From: Candidatus Enterocloster excrementipullorum
Lineage (GTDB): Bacteria; Bacillota; Clostridia; Lachnospirales; Lachnospiraceae
DNA: 64,000 nucleotides
Direction of reading: 5' to 3'
NCBI GenBank assembly: GCA_019119575.1
Contig: DWWT01000034.1
Coordinates: 37,280 to 101,279, forward strand
The notes under the pieces were generated by a model. The model saw only the letters and a list, made by a program, of their open reading frames with translations, ran no database searches and had not been told where the DNA came from. The position numbers and the translations under genes were made by a program. Below are positions 45,539 to 55,206 of this stretch, one piece after another (the first letter of the stretch is position 1; the number at the start of each line of letters is the position of its first letter).

Positions 45539-45619
45539 CGTTTCTTCCTCCCTTTTCCTCTTTTCTCCGAAACCACCGGCCGCCGGGGTACCCCGCTTCA
45601 TCTGCGCTTCGCCGGAATT

Positions 45620-46369
45620 TCACCCCACAGTAAATTGCTCGCCTCTGCAATGAATCTCCTGTATCTTATCCTTATATTCCGCGGCGCACGGCAAAGCCTT
45701 AAACCGCCCGGCAGCTTCAAAATCCCCCCAGAAATGCATGGGGAATACCGTATCCGCCCCAACCATCCGCATAAAGTCGTCCATACCCAGGTAAAAGTCC
45801 TTTTCCTGTCTGGGATCAATAAGCATAAACGCCAAATCGATGTGGGTGCCCGCCAGCTTTTCCATTTCTCCGCGGAAATTGTCCCGCATCTGCCGGTTAT
45901 AATCCTCCGGTTCCCCCTCCCATACCCAGTGATTCAAATCCCCGGCATGGTAAATCGTCCTTCCTTCCGCCTGTATGAGAAACGCCACTCCCTCATCCGT
46001 AGACCGAAAGGTCTTTACAGACAGGTCCGGCTCTCCTGCGCCCTCTCCGCAGAAACTGTTACGCCCGCTCGCATCGAAAAACAGCGCCAGCGTCTCTCCC
46101 GGCCCCATAAACCGCGTCTGTTCCTTCAGGCTGTCCGGAACCCGTTTCTTCCATATATCGTCTGACAAAATATAGTACACCTGCGGATATTTCCCCGCCA
46201 GTTCAAAAATTACCGGCGCGAAGTGATCCCCGTGCCTGTGGCTGGCAAATACAACCAGCGGCTTCCCCTCTCCGAAAGCAGGGATATCTCCCTCAAAGTA
46301 ATCAAACAGCATCGCCATATGATCCAGCTCTACCAAAAAACTGCTGTGATGAATATAGGTTACTTTCAT
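45620..46369 (-). CDS. Metallo-beta-lactamase-fold hydrolase (UlaG-like)
   Basis: A 249-residue MBL-fold protein. The first strands read VTYIHHSSFLVEL, the HxHxDH motif is SHRHGDHFAP, and later metal His are in IYHAGDLNHW. The C-terminal VFPMHFWGD is typical of the UlaG-like subgroup, whose known members act on lactones or phosphodiesters. It lies between pyrC and a MATE exporter on the same strand; the true substrate is unknown. Confidence 0.8.
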   Translation of the reverse strand: MKVTYIHHSSFLVELDHMAMLFDYFEGDIPAFGEGKPLVVFASHRHGDHFAPVIFELAGKYPQVYYILSDDIWKKRVPDSLKEQTRFMGPGETLALFFDASGRNSFCGEGAGEPDLSVKTFRSTDEGVAFLIQAEGRTIYHAGDLNHWVWEGEPEDYNRQMRDNFRGEMEKLAGTHIDLAFMLIDPRQEKDFYLGMDDFMRMVGADTVFPMHFWGDFEAAGRFKALPCAAEYKDKIQEIHCRGEQFTVG

Positions 46370-46399
46370 TCTTCTCTCCTCTCCGCTGTCCCGAACAGC

Positions 46400-47761
46400 C
46401 TACGCTGCCCGGTAAAATGTTTTCCACTTTCCCCCCATATACCGCCTGATAAAGCATGCCGCCCGCACTATCCAGTCAGCCACCATGGCAATCCACACAC
46501 CCACAGCTCCCATGTTCATGCCTACCGCCAGTACATAGCTGGATCCTATGCGGAAAATAACCATGGAAAGAATGGATGCGCACATAGGGAAGCGCACATC
46601 ATTAGCTGCCCGCAGTACATTTGCCAGACAGAAGGAGGCCGGCCAGAACAGAATCGCGCAGCCGGAATGGATGATGACCAGAAGCCGTCCGATCTCCCGC
46701 GCCTCATCCGTAACCCCATACAGGCTCAGGGTAAGGGGCAGGGTAAGAATCACCCCCAGGCAGCACAGGCCATTGATCAGATAGGCGATCTTCATCATCT
46801 TCTTCGCATAATACTCTGCCTGGCTGAAATCTCCCGCACCCACACACCGGCCGATCACCGTGATAATGGCCAGGCTCATAGCCTGCCCGGGCAGAACTCC
46901 CAGACTGTCCAGATTGTTGGCAATGGCATTGGCCGCGATCTGGGATGTTCCGAACATGGCGATGATGCCCACTACCAGAACCCTTCCCAGCTGGAAAATG
47001 CTGTTCTCCACCCCATTAGGAATACCGATGTGAAGAATTCTGCGGATCATGGGGATATTGATGCGCCGGCTCACCCCGATGTGGATATCCAGACTTTTAT
47101 TGCTCAGCCGGTACAGGAGGATAAAGCAGGCAATCATCCGTGACACCAGGGAAGCGGCAGCGGCCCCCGCGGCCCCCCAGTGAAAAATAAAAATCAGCGT
47201 ATAATCTCCGATCACATTGATCACATTCATGACAATGGACGCTTCCATGGAAATCTTCGAATTCCCCATGGAACGGAACAATGCGGCGCAGGAGTTGTAG
47301 ACCGCCAAAAACGGGTAGGACAAAGCCGACAAAATGAGATAGATCAGCGCATTTGCCATCACGTCCTCCGCCACTTTGCCGTAAAGCAGGGTGAGAAGCT
47401 GCCTGCGGAACAGAATGCTTCCCCCCATGATAACCACCGCGAGCAGCCCGGTAATAAGCACCAGCTGATCCGCCGCTTCGCAGGCCCGCCGCATCTTTTT
47501 CTGTCCCAGATACTGAGAAGAGATCACGGCACCTCCTGTGGCCACTGCCGCAAATATGTTGATGAACAGCACATTAATCATGTCTACCAGGGATACGCCG
47601 GATGTGGCGGCCTCCCCTGCGCTGGACACCATCACCGTATCCACCATTCCCACAGACACGGCCAATATCTGCTCCACAATCAGCGGAAAAATCAGCCGTC
47701 CCAAATCCCGGTTGGAGAACAGGAGCTTCTGCTCTCCATCGCCTTTCTTTACCATGCTCAT
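46400..47761 (-). CDS. MATE-family efflux transporter
   Basis: MATE exporter of 453 residues with about 12 membrane helices. N-half: IFPLIVEQILAVSVGMVDTVMVS. C-half: FGTSQIAANAIANNLDSLG, typical of NorM-like or DinF-like members. The start at 47761 has AAGGTG; an ATG two codons later is equally plausible. It differs from the MATE protein at 41964-43268 in length and motif wording, so these are separate subfamilies, not recent copies. Confidence 0.88.
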   Translation of the reverse strand: MSMVKKGDGEQKLLFSNRDLGRLIFPLIVEQILAVSVGMVDTVMVSSAGEAATSGVSLVDMINVLFINIFAAVATGGAVISSQYLGQKKMRRACEAADQLVLITGLLAVVIMGGSILFRRQLLTLLYGKVAEDVMANALIYLILSALSYPFLAVYNSCAALFRSMGNSKISMEASIVMNVINVIGDYTLIFIFHWGAAGAAAASLVSRMIACFILLYRLSNKSLDIHIGVSRRINIPMIRRILHIGIPNGVENSIFQLGRVLVVGIIAMFGTSQIAANAIANNLDSLGVLPGQAMSLAIITVIGRCVGAGDFSQAEYYAKKMMKIAYLINGLCCLGVILTLPLTLSLYGVTDEAREIGRLLVIIHSGCAILFWPASFCLANVLRAANDVRFPMCASILSMVIFRIGSSYVLAVGMNMGAVGVWIAMVADWIVRAACFIRRYMGGKWKTFYRAA

Positions 47762-47765
47762 TCTT

Positions 47766-49388
47766 TTACACCTTCCTCTTGGGGCCCTGCGGCTCCACCC
47801 CAAAAGGGCCGGACCGTGTCTTTGCTATCCGGCTCTTTATCTCCTGCTCCTGTTCGTCAAAAAGCAGCTCCTTATTATACAGATAATACCTCTCACATTC
47901 ATATTCGTTCAGGAACTCCAGCGCCCCCCGGCTGGTGTTCAGCTCCGTCACAAAAATAACCATCGCCTGTCCCGCTGCAAAGGCCGCCTCCATGAAGTCA
48001 AAGGCGTGCTCCAGCCGGGAAGCGTTTTCCGCCTTCTCCTCCTCGTAGCGATCGCTTTCCTCCATGAACCGTTCCCGCAGAAACTGCCAGGCCTCTTCCC
48101 TATCTCTCGTTCCTGTCAGGCGCAGTTCGTCCGCCCAGGCGGACAATGTCTCTTCTCCCCGGCGGAAGACATGATCCTGTGCTCTGGTGAGAAGGCCGCG
48201 CTTTTTGTCATTTTCCCGGCGCGCCCGAATCTCTGCGGCCTGTTCCTCCAAAATTTCCCAGGCTTCTGTATTTGTCAATTTTATCTGCGGCTGCCCCGCT
48301 TCGGAGGCGCCCGCTTTCACGGCTTGGGCAGACTGGCCCGCATCCCCGAGGAGCATCCGCCGGCAGTCCCTCAGCTTTTCCGTTAGGAGCTCCATCACCC
48401 GGCCATGTTGCCTGTGCCTGCCAAACCCATTTTCCAGCCCTGCCAGCAGCATGCCGGTAATCCCCATGCACTCATCAAAGGGCGCGCTTGCCGCTTTATC
48501 ACAGAGGTTCTCATCGAAGCGGCCCTCAAGGATCTCCTCCACCCGATAGGCATCCTGATATTTGTAGTAGAGTTCCAGATAATTGGCAAACTCCTTGGAA
48601 ATTCCCGGATGCTGGATGTACTGGACGATCACCTCGCGATCCGGCTTTTTCCCCAGCCGCTCGTACACCTGAAGAAATTGGGACAAATCCTCCCATCCCC
48701 TGGGCGTCACAAACCGCTTCCCGTCCACATCTGCCTCCACCCGGCAGAAATTCCCCGGCTTAACGCCCAGATACGACAGAATCGCCGGATGAATGGCCCG
48801 ATCCTTGGCATACTCCTTCCATACTCCCAGATCCGGCTCCACATCGATGCGCTTGACCCGATCAAGGGTCACCACATCGAACTCCCGAACGGACTTATTG
48901 TACTCCGGAGGATTGCCTGCGGCCACAAGGATCCATCCCTCAGGGAGCCGGTGGGTTCCAAAGGTTTTGCACTGGAGAAATTGAAGCATGGCCGGAGCCA
49001 GCGTCTCCGACACGCAGTTGATCTCGTCCAGAAACAAAATTCCCTCCGACAGCCCCGTCTCCTCCATGCGGTTGTAGACCGAAGCCACGATCTCACTCAT
49101 GGTATATTCTGTCACCGAATACTCCCGGCCTCCGTACACCTTCTTTTCAATAAACGGCAGACCCACAGCGCTCTGCCGTGTATGATGGGTAATGGTATAG
49201 GCCACCAGGCCGATCCGGCATTCCCGGGCGATCTGTTCCATAATCTGGGTCTTCCCCACTCCCGGCGGCCCTACCAGCAGCACGGGCCTCTGGCGAATTG
49301 ATGGGATGACATATTCGCCCCATTCATCCTTCAGAAGATATGCCTCAATGGTGTTTTTGATCTCTTCCTTGGCGCGCTTAATATTCAT
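47766..49388 (-). CDS. MoxR-type AAA+ ATPase
   Basis: AAA+ ATPase of 540 residues with Walker A GPPGVGKTQ, Walker B GILFLDEINCV and sensor-like LVAAGNPPEYNKS. The AAA core sits in the first ~300 residues; the C-terminal 220 residues are charged and helical with an extension not in short MoxR proteins. MoxR enzymes act as chaperones with VWA-domain partners; the next gene encodes one. It overlaps that gene by four bases. Confidence 0.87.
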   Translation of the reverse strand: MNIKRAKEEIKNTIEAYLLKDEWGEYVIPSIRQRPVLLVGPPGVGKTQIMEQIARECRIGLVAYTITHHTRQSAVGLPFIEKKVYGGREYSVTEYTMSEIVASVYNRMEETGLSEGILFLDEINCVSETLAPAMLQFLQCKTFGTHRLPEGWILVAAGNPPEYNKSVREFDVVTLDRVKRIDVEPDLGVWKEYAKDRAIHPAILSYLGVKPGNFCRVEADVDGKRFVTPRGWEDLSQFLQVYERLGKKPDREVIVQYIQHPGISKEFANYLELYYKYQDAYRVEEILEGRFDENLCDKAASAPFDECMGITGMLLAGLENGFGRHRQHGRVMELLTEKLRDCRRMLLGDAGQSAQAVKAGASEAGQPQIKLTNTEAWEILEEQAAEIRARRENDKKRGLLTRAQDHVFRRGEETLSAWADELRLTGTRDREEAWQFLRERFMEESDRYEEEKAENASRLEHAFDFMEAAFAAGQAMVIFVTELNTSRGALEFLNEYECERYYLYNKELLFDEQEQEIKSRIAKTRSGPFGVEPQGPKRKV

Positions 49389-50785
49389 TGCTCTGCTCTT
49401 CCTTTATACTCCATTATCTGTTCTTCTTCAAGCACAACTTTCATGGCCCATGGAGGAACTCCTTCATCGGAAAACAGGGATTCCACAAAAACAAAGGCCG
49501 CATCGTACGGCGGTGCCTGTACCGGATATATGCCCTTCCCATCCGTAAAATAGATCAGGCCCCGCAGCCTGGGCGCCTTCCCGCTCTTTTTAAGGCCGGT
49601 CACATACGCAAAAGCCGGTCGGAAGTCCGTACCTCCATACCCCTGAATCTGAAATTCCTCCATATACCCGCGCAGCTCTTCCCGGTCCCGGATCACGGTA
49701 TCCGCACGCACCTGGTCATCGCACTGAATAATATGAATACATATTCTTCGGAAATACGACTCAGACTCCGAGAGCACATCATACGTCTCTTCCAGAAATC
49801 GCAGGATCAATTCCCCGGAGCAAGACATGGATGTATCTATGACAATGGCAAACTCTTCAATCCGGCTGATCTCACGGGATTCCAGCGGCTCCATCAGAGG
49901 CATGTTTCCATATAGTGAAAGACCGTACGCGTAGTAGGCGTAATCAAAAGAATCCGGGTCCACCTGCACCTCTTCCCGCAGAACTGAAAATTTCCGAAGA
50001 AACCTGCGGTAATCATACCGCTCCCGGTTCTCCACCCGAAGGGTGTCAAGAAGTGGCTCCCCTCCCCCCGGATCTTCCCCGCCCATGGCTTCCATGGCGG
50101 TCTGTACCTTCTCCCGGTTATCCTGCCACATATTCTGCCGGGGCAGAGAAGCCTGAGGATCACCCTGCTCCCACAGATCGTGCCCGTCCACCCGGAACTC
50201 AGCGGCCAATTGAGACATCCGCCTCTCATCCAGATCCATTTTCTTCAATATTTTATAAATTCTCTGGGCAGTCAGCGCCGTCTCGCGCGCGGACGGCGTG
50301 CCGGTCGCGGAAGTCACCTGTCCCTGTTTCTTTGCACCGCCTCTCTGTTCCAGATCCCGCCGGATGCGCAGATAAAGTTCTCTGCGCCGGGCGCTTGGCG
50401 GAACGCGCAGGCATGGCTTTAACAGTCCGTCGATGAGCCACTCCGCAGCGATATCGCAGGCCAGATCCCAATACGCCTTATCCCGTCCGCCCCGGGTATA
50501 CATATGGCAGAACAGGCAGTGAAGAAGCATGTGAAGCAGGGCCCGGTTCACGAGAACCCGGCCCCTTTCGTAAAGGGAAAACAGGAAGTCCGGCCCATAC
50601 AGCACCTGACGGCCGTCTGCCGCAAGGCCTGCCCGGCTCCAATCTGCCTCAAATGTCAGGCTGCTCACGGCCACATCCAAAAAGGGCATGCTGACATAGA
50701 GTTCATTGCGGGACTGGGTCCATATCCGCACACACAGCTCCACCTCTTCCAGCTCCTGCAGCTGCCTGCTCCTTGCCGGATCCAT
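49385..50785 (-). CDS. VWA-like metallopeptidase-domain protein (DUF2201 type)
   Basis: A 466-residue protein. The N-terminal part (about 30-150) resembles the DUF2201 putative metallopeptidase domain but its usual HExxH stretch reads HMLLHCLFCH, so the catalytic Glu is missing or moved. The C-terminal VWA-like domain (about 300-466) starts FAIVIDTSMSCSG, where DTSMS stands for the metal-binding DxSxS. This pair (MoxR plus VWA-like) is a recognised module for metal- or cofactor-related protein maturation. It begins with a TGATG overlap with the DUF3783 gene. Confidence 0.83.
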   Translation of the reverse strand: MDPARSRQLQELEEVELCVRIWTQSRNELYVSMPFLDVAVSSLTFEADWSRAGLAADGRQVLYGPDFLFSLYERGRVLVNRALLHMLLHCLFCHMYTRGGRDKAYWDLACDIAAEWLIDGLLKPCLRVPPSARRRELYLRIRRDLEQRGGAKKQGQVTSATGTPSARETALTAQRIYKILKKMDLDERRMSQLAAEFRVDGHDLWEQGDPQASLPRQNMWQDNREKVQTAMEAMGGEDPGGGEPLLDTLRVENRERYDYRRFLRKFSVLREEVQVDPDSFDYAYYAYGLSLYGNMPLMEPLESREISRIEEFAIVIDTSMSCSGELILRFLEETYDVLSESESYFRRICIHIIQCDDQVRADTVIRDREELRGYMEEFQIQGYGGTDFRPAFAYVTGLKKSGKAPRLRGLIYFTDGKGIYPVQAPPYDAAFVFVESLFSDEGVPPWAMKVVLEEEQIMEYKGRAEQ

Positions 50786-51219
50786 CACGTCCCCTGCTCC
50801 CCGGTCATGGACGCATGCTCTTCCCTGATCTCCTCATACAGATGGTAAAACGTCCAGCCGCTGTTGTGCTCCGTGAGCACTGCCTTTAAGTCGATTTTGG
50901 GCACGCCGGCCCGGCGCAGGGACGCCAGGAGCTGATCCAGCCTCCCGCCGGAAAATCCCTTGAGCACCAACACCTGTTCGGAAATCTTCGGCAGTGCTTC
51001 CTCCGAGCCGGTTTTCTGTCCCGCTGAATCGTCGGCTTCCCTCTTTTCAAAGCCTTTTAACCCCGCCAGGTATCCCACGGTCTCGTTCACTTCTTCCGGA
51101 CGCACATTCCGTATCCGCACGCCCATGCGCACAAAAACACTCTTCATCAGGGCTGTCTGCCTGGCGGGCGCCCCGTTTTCCGGATTGTAGTAAAGGATCA
51201 TCTCACCTCTTGCCTGCAT
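50785..51219 (-). CDS. DUF3783-domain protein
   Basis: A 144-residue protein with a C-terminal region of DUF3783 form (VLVLKGFSGGRLDQLLASL and IDLKAVLTEHNSGWTFYHL). The N-terminal half has MILYYNPENG and SVFVRMGVRIRNV. DUF3783 has no known function. It lies upstream of the MoxR/VWA pair with translational coupling to the VWA gene. GGAGG lies four bases before the ATG at 51219. Confidence 0.75.
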   Translation of the reverse strand: MQARGEMILYYNPENGAPARQTALMKSVFVRMGVRIRNVRPEEVNETVGYLAGLKGFEKREADDSAGQKTGSEEALPKISEQVLVLKGFSGGRLDQLLASLRRAGVPKIDLKAVLTEHNSGWTFYHLYEEIREEHASMTGEQGT

Positions 51220-51246
51220 TGCTTCCTCCTTTTTGCTCCGCACACT

Positions 51247-51696
51247 CTAAAACAGCTCCGCGCTGTCCAGCATCAGCGTAAACGGGCCGTCATTTAAGAG
51301 CTCTACCTTCATATCCGCTCCAAACCGGCCCTTCTCCACCTGGTCCACATGGGTGCGGCAGCGCTCCATAAAATGCTCATAGAGCGCTTCGGCCATTTCC
51401 GGCGCCCCTGCCTTTATAAAGCTAGGACGGTTTCCCTTCCTGCAGTCCGCGTACAAGGTGAACTGGCTGATCACCAGCAGCGCTCCGCCCACATCCGCAA
51501 GGGAGCAGTTGGTTTTTCCGTCCGCATCCTCAAATATACGGAGCCGGCATATCTTATCCGCCATCCGCTCCGCGATTTCCCGGCTGTCCTCTCCGGACAC
51601 TCCCAGGAGAATCAAAAAACCTCTGTCAATTTTTCCCAAAACCGTTCCGTCCACGCTGACCTGCGCACGGCTCACCCTCTGTATTACTGCCCGCAT
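51247..51696 (-). CDS. dtd: D-aminoacyl-tRNA deacylase
   Basis: Dtd of 149 residues, which removes D-amino acids from mischarged tRNA. Conserved pieces are [39 protein letters not shown] (given as [10 protein letters not shown] and RKGNRPSF) and the GPFTLMLDS end with the GP cis motif partner. Length is standard. AAAGGGG lies before the ATG. Confidence 0.95.
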   Translation of the reverse strand: MRAVIQRVSRAQVSVDGTVLGKIDRGFLILLGVSGEDSREIAERMADKICRLRIFEDADGKTNCSLADVGGALLVISQFTLYADCRKGNRPSFIKAGAPEMAEALYEHFMERCRTHVDQVEKGRFGADMKVELLNDGPFTLMLDSAELF

Positions 51697-51726
51697 CTGC
51701 TTTTCCCCTTTGCATATTGTACCTAA

Positions 51727-53529
51727 TTATCGGAGCTGCATCCAAAGATAATCCAAAAGGGTTCCCGGAGCTGTCTCCTCATATAGTATTTCCCTGGCCC
51801 TGGCCGGATAATCCGTTATAAGGTTATCCACGCCCAGAAGCCGCATGGCCTCCAGATCCGCCCGGCTGTTCACCGTCCATACATGGACGGCCCGGCCGGC
51901 CTCGTGAGCTGCCTCCACCAGCCGCCTGGTCACCAGACTGGAACGGATGCTGATAAAATCCACGTATTCATTTTCATAATACCGGCCGTAAGCGGCCGGC
52001 AGAATATAACCTGTGCGGAGCTCCGGGCAGGCTTCCTTTACCCGCTGCAGATAAGAAAGACGCACCGATGAGATCACACACTGCTCCTCCATCCCGTACT
52101 CCCGTATCAATTCCACGGTTTTTTCCGGAAGAGAGGAATCCGCTCCCAGGTTTTTGAGCTCAATATTGAGCTTCAGTCTCCCTCCGCACAGCTCCAGGGC
52201 CTCTGCCAGGGAAGGAATCCTCTCCCCCGCGAACTCCGGCGAAAAGAAGCTTCCCACATCCAGCTTTTCAGCCTCCTCAAACGTCAAGCCGGCCAGGCTT
52301 TTATTTACCCCGGCCACTCTCCGAAGATTTGTATCGTGGCAGAGCACCACCACGCCGTCCTCTGTCATCTGCACATCGATCTCCGCAAAGTCCGCCATCT
52401 CCTCCATGGCGGCCTCCAGAGCCGCCAGCGTATTCTCCGGCGCCATCCGGCTGCTTCCCCTGTGAGCCGTAATTTCCGCCTGTCCCAGAGACGACCAGTC
52501 AAAGACGCTGCCATTGTAAATCATATCCGCAATCATAAAAACGCTGGCCGCGGCAAAAGCTGCGGTTATCCGCAGAAACCATTTTCTTTTTACATGGAGA
52601 GAATAGGGGAGAGTGAAATCCCAGGGCGCCGCATGCTCCTTTTTTCTGCCGAACTGATAGTAAGCCACGGTCAGAGCGCCGTAATCCGCTGCCGTGACCA
52701 GTATGGAGCCCACAAAAAGCGCAGCAGCCTCCAGCCGCATGCAGGCCTCCGTCAAGACAGCCGCGGACACATACGCATCCGCAAACAGCGTCACCAGCAG
52801 AGCGCAGATCAGCACTATCACCGCGTAAATCAGTACAAGCGCCCCCAAAAGGATTCCGTTCACCGCCAGAAGAAGCCCCAGCAGAGCCGGCCATTTTCCC
52901 GCAAGAAGCTCCCGGCTTCTTCTCACTCCATCCCCGAACCGCTTCTGTTCCACCATGCAGGCAAAAAACACCAGCATAGAAGGGATTCCAATGATCATCA
53001 TGAGAACTGCCGCCACCGCCAGCAAGAAAGGAACTCCCAGGGCAGCCAGAAGTTCATCCAATATAAAATCCAGGGGACGTATCCGTGAAAATGCCCGCAT
53101 CAGAATCCAGCCGTTCATGAACAGAGTTCCGATCATTCCCAGCGGCAGGAGCTGCCAGTCCTTTTTTTGTATCTCGTCCCAGGTCTTTCCGAGGGCTCCC
53201 CTGAGGATCACCGCACAGTCAATCCTGCGTGAATAGGCCGCCGCCTGATAAGCCGTCAGGATGCCGCCCGTCTCCACAGCTATGAGAAACGCCCCCAAAA
53301 CCAGCAGGAGCAGAATACTCGCTGCCGTCCACGGGCGCAGGAAAAATTCTCTCATATTGCTCATCGTCAGATAGCTGTATCCCGCACGGTCAAGACAGAA
53401 CCGGAGAAGGCCATCCGCCAGCCTAACATAGAATACACCTGCAACCAGCCGGTAAACTGCTTCAAACACTACCAGCTGGCGCAGGTTCACTTTCATTACT
53501 TCATTTGTCTGTATAATAAATTTCGTCAC
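51727..53529 (-). CDS. Glycerophosphodiester phosphodiesterase with N-terminal membrane domain
   Basis: A 600-residue protein. The N-terminal ~330 residues hold about seven membrane helices of the GDPD membrane domain. The C-terminal GDPD TIM barrel shows ITAHRGSSRMAPENTL, FAEIDVQMTEDGVVVLCHD (parts EIDVQ and VVLCHD), LNIELKNLG and VHVWTVNSRAD. The catalytic His pair and metal Glu/Asp are present. It cleaves glycerophosphodiesters from lipid turnover, or acts on teichoic-acid-like polymers at the outside. The start is GTG at 53529 or ATG at 53496, neither with a clear site. Confidence 0.88.
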   Translation of the reverse strand: MTKFIIQTNEVMKVNLRQLVVFEAVYRLVAGVFYVRLADGLLRFCLDRAGYSYLTMSNMREFFLRPWTAASILLLLVLGAFLIAVETGGILTAYQAAAYSRRIDCAVILRGALGKTWDEIQKKDWQLLPLGMIGTLFMNGWILMRAFSRIRPLDFILDELLAALGVPFLLAVAAVLMMIIGIPSMLVFFACMVEQKRFGDGVRRSRELLAGKWPALLGLLLAVNGILLGALVLIYAVIVLICALLVTLFADAYVSAAVLTEACMRLEAAALFVGSILVTAADYGALTVAYYQFGRKKEHAAPWDFTLPYSLHVKRKWFLRITAAFAAASVFMIADMIYNGSVFDWSSLGQAEITAHRGSSRMAPENTLAALEAAMEEMADFAEIDVQMTEDGVVVLCHDTNLRRVAGVNKSLAGLTFEEAEKLDVGSFFSPEFAGERIPSLAEALELCGGRLKLNIELKNLGADSSLPEKTVELIREYGMEEQCVISSVRLSYLQRVKEACPELRTGYILPAAYGRYYENEYVDFISIRSSLVTRRLVEAAHEAGRAVHVWTVNSRADLEAMRLLGVDNLITDYPARAREILYEETAPGTLLDYLWMQLR

Positions 53530-53540
53530 GTCTGTTCTTC

Positions 53541-54218
53541 TTATGCTTCCTTTGTCCCGGCCTTCGCCTGCATCTCCTCCTGCTGCTTCCTTGCGAAAGC
53601 GGTGATCGCTTCATTGAGGGAAAACATCTTCCCGTCCAGCATATCCACCATATCCGCGCAGGCTTTCAGCTCCTTTAAGAGATTTGCCGGAGCATTTCCC
53701 TCAAATTTGTAGGCGATCTTGTGCTCTAAGCTGGCCCAGAAATCCATAGCTACCGAACGGATCTGGATCTCCACCTTGGTCTCCACCGGGCCGTCCGTCA
53801 GATACACGGGAACCGTCACCACCATATGATAGCTCTTATACCCGTTCGGCTTGGGGCACTTGATATAGTCCTTCACATGAAGAACCGTCACATCCCCCTG
53901 GCTTGCAATCATATCGGCAATCTGGTAAATATCCGAGGTAAAGGAACAGATAATGCGGATGCCCGCGATATCGCTCAGGTGCTCCATCATATTTTCAATG
54001 GTAACCTCATATCCGTCCTTTTTCAGCTTCTTCACAATGCTGTCGGCCGTTTTGAGCCGGGATTTTATATGCTCAATTGGATTGTAGTCATATCGGTTGG
54101 TGAACTCATTGTTCAGTATCTCGATCTTTGTATTTACCCTCTTGAGCGCGGAATCATACAAGAACATCACCGAACGCCACTGATCTACCTGGTCGTCCGT
54201 TTTAGGGATATTGGTCAT
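53541..54218 (-). CDS. Small (p)ppGpp synthetase (RelQ/YjbM-like)
   Basis: A 225-residue single-domain alarmone synthetase. RelA/SpoT synthetase motifs are visible: HIKSRLKTADSIVKKL, DIAGIRIICSF, GDVTVLHVKDYIKCPKPNGYKSYH (parts VKDYIKCPK and NGYKSYHMV) and VEIQIRSVAMDFWASLEHKI. No hydrolase, TGS or ACT domain is present, so this is a small alarmone synthetase, tetrameric in known RelQ proteins. AGGAGG precedes the ATG. Confidence 0.92.
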   Translation of the reverse strand: MTNIPKTDDQVDQWRSVMFLYDSALKRVNTKIEILNNEFTNRYDYNPIEHIKSRLKTADSIVKKLKKDGYEVTIENMMEHLSDIAGIRIICSFTSDIYQIADMIASQGDVTVLHVKDYIKCPKPNGYKSYHMVVTVPVYLTDGPVETKVEIQIRSVAMDFWASLEHKIAYKFEGNAPANLLKELKACADMVDMLDGKMFSLNEAITAFARKQQEEMQAKAGTKEA

Positions 54219-54241
54219 TCCTATCCCTCCTTGCTCTCAAG

Positions 54242-55012
54242 TTACAGCTTCAATCCCTTCAGCAGTTCGCCAAGGCCCGTCGTCACGGAAGCTGTCTCCT
54301 TGTAATTGTAGGTCTCGTGCTCGTCCCTGTCCGCCTGCTGCTCTGCCAGAGCCTTCATGCTCAGGCTGATCTTTCCATTGTCCACGGAAAGAATCTTCAC
54401 CTTTACGGTCTGTCCCTCTTTGAGTACAACGCTGGGGTGCTTGATGCGCTGGGTGCTGATCTGAGACACATGAACCAAGCCGTCCACTCCGTCTGCCAGA
54501 CGCACAAACGCGCCGTAGGGCTTCAGGCTGTCCACTGTGCCTTCCACTACGTCTCCTGCTTTGAACTGCGCCAGACGCTCTTTTCTCTCAGCCTCCTTCT
54601 TCTCCATCTCCACCTGACGTCCGGAAAGTACAAGACGCTTCTTTGCGCGGTCAACGGTGATGATCACTGTCTCCACATATTTGCCCTGCCAGTCCTCCAG
54701 TTTCTCCACATAAGAGGTAGAAAGCTGAGATGCGGGGATAAATGCCCGCACACCGTCCACATAGGCGACTACGCCGCCCTTGACAGCCTCGGAGATCTTA
54801 ACCTTCACTACGGTCTTATCTTCCATCATCTGCGCAAACTGAGCCCACTGGGCTCCTTCCTTGCTGTCATCCTCCTGCGCCTCAATGCGGTCCTGATCCA
54901 TCGCCGCCAGAGAGGCCTCCAGCTCTTCTGCAAAATCCTCCATCGTCTGGGCCGGCTCCTGTGCCTCAGCCTGGACCTCCGGTGTCACTTCCATGTTCTT
55001 CTCTTCGCTCAT
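54242..55012 (-). CDS. S1 RNA-binding domain protein, ribosomal-protein-S1-like
   Basis: A 256-residue protein with an acidic N-terminal part (about 1-60) and two S1 OB-fold domains. The second shows GDVVEGTVDSLKPYGAFVRL and GLVHVSQIS. It is shorter than E. coli S1 and resembles the short Firmicute S1-like proteins of uncertain ribosomal role. An extended -10 (TGCTATAAT) lies at about 55090-55098 on the minus strand, upstream of the ATG, which has GAGGAG. Confidence 0.88.
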   Translation of the reverse strand: MSEEKNMEVTPEVQAEAQEPAQTMEDFAEELEASLAAMDQDRIEAQEDDSKEGAQWAQFAQMMEDKTVVKVKISEAVKGGVVAYVDGVRAFIPASQLSTSYVEKLEDWQGKYVETVIITVDRAKKRLVLSGRQVEMEKKEAERKERLAQFKAGDVVEGTVDSLKPYGAFVRLADGVDGLVHVSQISTQRIKHPSVVLKEGQTVKVKILSVDNGKISLSMKALAEQQADRDEHETYNYKETASVTTGLGELLKGLKL

Positions 55013-55206
55013 AATTATCTCCTCACCTTCCGTATATTGTTTGGAAAGGAACTGTACTGGACGGTTCCCTGAAAATTTATCCCTTACATTATAGCAACAA
55101 CCCGCCCGATATTTCTACTCTTTTCTTTTAAAAATTTAAAAAATATGCTATGATGCAGTCAGTACACGGAGCGTACCTACTATATAAAAAGAAAGGATCG
55201 GTTTTC

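Noticed and set aside
44705..46165. 486-codon open frame on the plus strand
   Set aside because: It overlaps pyrC and the MBL hydrolase on the other strand and has no family features.
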